Source: CAVPDA01 sp963702495 (GTDB lineage Bacteria; Pseudomonadota; Gammaproteobacteria; Burkholderiales; Rhodocyclaceae). Taken from it: a DNA stretch of 64,000 bases. The notes under the pieces are model-generated. The model worked only from the letters and a program-made list of their open reading frames with translations, did not search any database and was not told the origin of the DNA. The stretch covers positions 1-64,000 of the forward strand of contig CAVPDA010000001.1 in NCBI GenBank assembly GCA_963702495.1, read 5' to 3'. Below, piece after piece: positions 61,048 to 64,000 of the stretch (position 1 is the stretch's first letter; every line of letters starts with the position of its first letter). Position numbers and translations under genes: made by a program.

Positions 61048-63999
61048 TCAACGCCCCGCCATAGCGCCGAAGGCCGTGGCCATCTCATGCTTCTTCGCCC
61101 CGTCCATGGCGCTGGTCATACCGGCGAGGCTGAAGTGAACCCGCGCATCCGCCTCCAGTTCCACTTCGGCTGCGATCGCCTGCACCACCTGCACCGACAC
61201 GGCCGAGGCTTTGATGTCGCTCACCACCGCTTGGGCCGCAACCTGGTCGCCCTTGAACAGACTCACCATCATGCCCACCCGCACTTTGTCCGGACGCAGC
61301 GCCAGGACGTCGATGAGCTTGCCGACGCCGATCCGCACCGGACGCGGCAGGCGCCCGGTGACGATTTCGTTCACCGGCGAATGGCTAGCCGCCAGCACGC
61401 AGACCCGCAGCAGATCGTTCATCAGGCCCAGCGCTTCCGGCACCGCGGCATCGACGCGCCGCACCAGCCATTGCGCCAGATCCATGAGGTCCTCGCGCAG
61501 ATCCTCGTCGATTTCGAGGAAGCGCGGCAGGCGCGTCAGATCGCCGCGGGTGCCGGCGAGGAAATCCTCGCTGTCGAACTGGCTGAAACGCTCGGCCCAG
61601 CCCAGGCGCAGCACCGGCCGCACCTCGGACAGCTTGGCGTGAAGGCAGGCGGCGATGCGATCAATGCGGGAGAATTCCTCCGCAGCGCGGCGCGCCGCTT
61701 CCGGCCGGCCGTGCAGCGCATCCTGCAGGTCGGCGATGGAAAGGGCGGCGCGGGCGTGATCGAACAGGCTTTGCCAGCCGCGCCCCGCCACCTCCGTCGC
61801 ATCGATGCGCAGGGCATCGCTGCGCACCTGCAGCACCGCCTGCTGGCGCGCCGTGACCACGCTCTGGCTGAGGCGCTGCACCGGCGCCAGAGTCACCGCC
61901 GTCTGGGTCAGCGAGAAGGACTGTACCGCGCTCAGGGTCCGCGTCGCCGTCTCCGACGCCCCGCGCAGGGCGCTCAATAGCGACTGCGAGGTATCCAGCA
62001 GCAGCAGCGGCCGGCGCAGCGCCGGGAACCACTGCAGGGGCGCGGCGCGCACTGCGTCCAGCATGCCGCGCAGTTCCGGCGGCGGCTCGCCGTGGTCGGC
62101 CAGACATGCCGGAACGGCCTGCTCCTCCAGTTCGGAGTCGAGGGCGCGCAACGGCACGGCGGCCAGGTTGTCGCTGGTGCGGGAGCGGCTGAAGGCGAGG
62201 AAGGTGACGTGCTCGGCAATGATGGCGTCGCGCCGCGCATTGATGCGCCGCACCCGCGCCTGCTCCTCGGCGTAGAGGGCGCGGGCGCTCGCCACGTCGC
62301 TGCGGGCCTCGGTCAGCTCGCGCACCACCACCGCCAGACGCTGGTCGGCGAGAAGCAGCGCGCGCTCGATCTCCGCCAGGGCGGAGCGGCAGGCCTCCAG
62401 CGCCACCTTGTACTGCCGGATGCGCCCTTCCACCCCGCGCAGCGTAGCCACGGCGAAGTCCGACAGCTCGATGCCGCTGAGGAAGTAGCTGGCTTCGTCC
62501 TCCATCCCGGCCTGGGGCGACGGGTCCTGCAGCAACCGCGTCAGCGCCGCCCCGTCGCGGAAGGCGGACAGGGCCTGGCGGCCGGTGCGGCTGGGCTGGC
62601 CGCTGGCCTCGAACTTGCCCTCCTCCGCGATGCCGAACACGTCCAGATCGTCCACGTCGATCTCGATCTGGGCAAGCTGCCGCACCACGTCGTGACGGGT
62701 GGCGGCGGCGAAGTTCTTCGCCTCCACCGAACGCGATTGCTCGAGGCGCGAGGCGATGGAAACGGTGCGCACTTCCGACTTGCCGTAGATCGCCTCGGCG
62801 CCCTGCACTGCCTCCTTCGCCGGCACCGCGAATTCCTTGTCCGTCACCTTGCTGCCGACGAACACTTCTCCCAGCACCTCGTCGCTGAAGCTGCGCCGGG
62901 TGATCTCGCCGCCGAAGGCCAGGGTCGATTTCTCGGTGCCGACGAAAGTGTTGATGAACTGGGAACCGCCCACGTTCCGGGCGCCCGTGTCGGCGACGCG
63001 GATCGCAGCCGAAGGCGAGAGCGCGGCGCGCGGGAGGCTGGGCGCGGTGGGGGAAGTCGGCGCAGCGCCGCCGCCCGTCGGCGTGCCCTTGATCGACTGA
63101 TAGAAACTGGCCAGTTGCTCGCGGCTCACGGCGGCGTTGTCGAATTCTGCGATCTGGGCGATGGCGGGCGAGATGGCGAAGCGCACCGAAGCGTCCTGCT
63201 TCAGCACCGACTGGCGCACCCGGAACAGGTTGGTATGGATGCGCAGGTAGCTGAAATCGACGGTGTCGTCGGCCTGGCGCACGCGGCCTTCGAGGACAGG
63301 AATGAACTTGCGCAGGCCGACGCGCCGCAGATGTTGCAGCTCGGTTTCGGTCTGACCCGCGGCATCGAGCCGGACGCGGCCCTTGAGCACGGCGAGGTCC
63401 GGACTCCCCAGCAGCGTATCGAACACGGCCGACTGCCGTTGCTGTCCGGCGCCGGTCGTGCCCAGACCCGGCTCGAACGGCGTGTCGGCATCGGCGACCG
63501 CCACCACGCCCCAGGTGCCGGCGGCACCAATCACCTCGGACGCCTTCACCAGCTCCGCCGTCACCCAGGGCTGTTCGGTCTGGCCCACGAGCACGCCGAG
63601 CGGGCCGAAGGCGGCGCGCCCGCCGACGACATGGAACATGAGGCCATTGACCGACTGGCCGGCGAGGCCGAGTTCGGAAGCCGAGACTTCGATGCGCACC
63701 CAGCGACCGGCGACGGGCAGATCGCCCAGGCGCAGGCGCGAGGGCGTGGCGTCCACGCCGAGTTCGAGCACGTTCTCGCCGAGATAGAAGCGGTGCTCCC
63801 ACGATCCGGTGGCATCCGCGGCGCCGCTGTGGAACTCCACCAGCAGCTGGCGCATGGCGAGCTCGCGGTCGATCTGAACGTGGAGATAGAGCGTGTCGGC
63901 CGCCTGCAGCGCCAGCGGGGTGGGCGCTTTCCACAGTCCGTGCCGGTGCGCCCCGCTGAGCGCGGCGCCGACGTGGATCAGCCCGGCCGGCGCCGGCGT
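61048..63999 (-). CDS. Very large protein of the eCIS-like operon, 5' end outside the window
   Basis: At least 983 residues are visible and the frame is still open at the window edge, so the ATG at 63855 is probably internal. The first part (before about residue 230) is beta-rich and resembles a jelly-roll binding module (ADTLYLHVQIDRELAMRQLL, WEHRFYLGENVLELGVDATP). The middle (about 480-650) is long helical or coiled coil (VALEACRSALAEIERALLLA). The C-terminus is compact and alpha/beta (GRLPRPVRIGVGKLIDVLAL, VEADARVHFSLAGMTSAMDG-like end). No catalytic motif was recognised. It is likely a structural or cargo component of the particle. Confidence 0.7.
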   Translation of the reverse strand, partial: TPAPAGLIHVGAALSGAHRHGLWKAPTPLALQAADTLYLHVQIDRELAMRQLLVEFHSGAADATGSWEHRFYLGENVLELGVDATPSRLRLGDLPVAGRWVRIEVSASELGLAGQSVNGLMFHVVGGRAAFGPLGVLVGQTEQPWVTAELVKASEVIGAAGTWGVVAVADADTPFEPGLGTTGAGQQRQSAVFDTLLGSPDLAVLKGRVRLDAAGQTETELQHLRRVGLRKFIPVLEGRVRQADDTVDFSYLRIHTNLFRVRQSVLKQDASVRFAISPAIAQIAEFDNAAVSREQLASFYQSIKGTPTGGGAAPTSPTAPSLPRAALSPSAAIRVADTGARNVGGSQFINTFVGTEKSTLAFGGEITRRSFSDEVLGEVFVGSKVTDKEFAVPAKEAVQGAEAIYGKSEVRTVSIASRLEQSRSVEAKNFAAATRHDVVRQLAQIEIDVDDLDVFGIAEEGKFEASGQPSRTGRQALSAFRDGAALTRLLQDPSPQAGMEDEASYFLSGIELSDFAVATLRGVEGRIRQYKVALEACRSALAEIERALLLADQRLAVVVRELTEARSDVASARALYAEEQARVRRINARRDAIIAEHVTFLAFSRSRTSDNLAAVPLRALDSELEEQAVPACLADHGEPPPELRGMLDAVRAAPLQWFPALRRPLLLLDTSQSLLSALRGASETATRTLSAVQSFSLTQTAVTLAPVQRLSQSVVTARQQAVLQVRSDALRIDATEVAGRGWQSLFDHARAALSIADLQDALHGRPEAARRAAEEFSRIDRIAACLHAKLSEVRPVLRLGWAERFSQFDSEDFLAGTRGDLTRLPRFLEIDEDLREDLMDLAQWLVRRVDAAVPEALGLMNDLLRVCVLAASHSPVNEIVTGRLPRPVRIGVGKLIDVLALRPDKVRVGMMVSLFKGDQVAAQAVVSDIKASAVSVQVVQAIAAEVELEADARVHFSLAGMTSAMDGAKKHEMATAFGAMAGR

Positions 64000-64000
64000 C

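Overview
The window is GC-rich chromosomal DNA. The mix of families suggests a betaproteobacterium, probably of a Rhodocyclales or Nitrosomonadales type. The pointers are a fused MaoC/phosphate acetyltransferase, a wax ester synthase with neutral-lipid hydrolases, a cluster of sulfur-globule-type proteins, and IS110, IS3 and ISAzo13 insertion sequences. This placement is an inference from gene content; no rRNA or marker gene is present.

Layout. 1-2.1 kb holds nested insertion sequences: the 3' part of an IS110/IS1111-type element has replaced one end of an IS3-family element, which itself truncates a TonB-dependent receptor gene. 2.1-5.0 kb is a minus-strand operon (LuxR-type response regulator, CPBP membrane protease, TonB receptor). 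5.6-21.3 kb is core and lipid metabolism: citrate synthase, several alpha/beta hydrolases, MaoC-PTA, trans-aconitate methyltransferase, wax ester synthase, a cyclic-di-GMP-I riboswitch in front of a small exported protein, a ChaN-like lipoprotein, an amidohydrolase, and a cyclopropane fatty acid synthase with an FAD oxidoreductase. 21.3-25.4 kb is a four-gene minus-strand operon (C39-like peptidase, RLAN/RimK-type ATP-grasp ligase, GCS2-type ligase, N-formylglutamate amidohydrolase-like protein). It looks like a peptide-making and peptide-trimming pathway. Two of its genes carry single-base frameshifts.

25.6-36.6 kb is an 11-kb integrated element bounded by 58-bp direct repeats that come from a tRNA-Leu(UAA) gene. 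It carries an integrase, a Mor-like regulator, a small HTH protein, a primase/RepA-type helicase followed by an array of eleven 12-bp iteron-like repeats, small and large terminase, and an HK97-type capsid protein. No tail, portal or lysis gene was seen. It resembles a capsid-forming phage satellite or a reduced prophage. Its genes hold many single-base frameshifts but almost no in-frame stops, and one gene is split by an ISAzo13 element.

36.7-53.4 kb is chromosomal again: glycerate 2-kinase, a large exported Ig/cadherin-like protein, hydroxypyruvate isomerase, an AI-2E-type permease, small envelope proteins, a 528-residue Gly/Tyr/Trp-rich exported protein, a PfkB kinase, a DOMON-like protein and NamZ. 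These are followed by a strong promoter-operator, a TPR membrane protein and three tandem exported sulfur-globule-like proteins. From 53.5 kb to the right edge the minus strand carries an accessory module typical of extracellular contractile injection systems (eCIS): a very large protein running off the window, an unknown protein, the AAA+ ATPase, and two eCIS-core (DUF4157) HExxH proteins, the last fused to a phage-type lysozyme. Sheath, tube and baseplate genes are not in view and would have to lie beyond the right edge.
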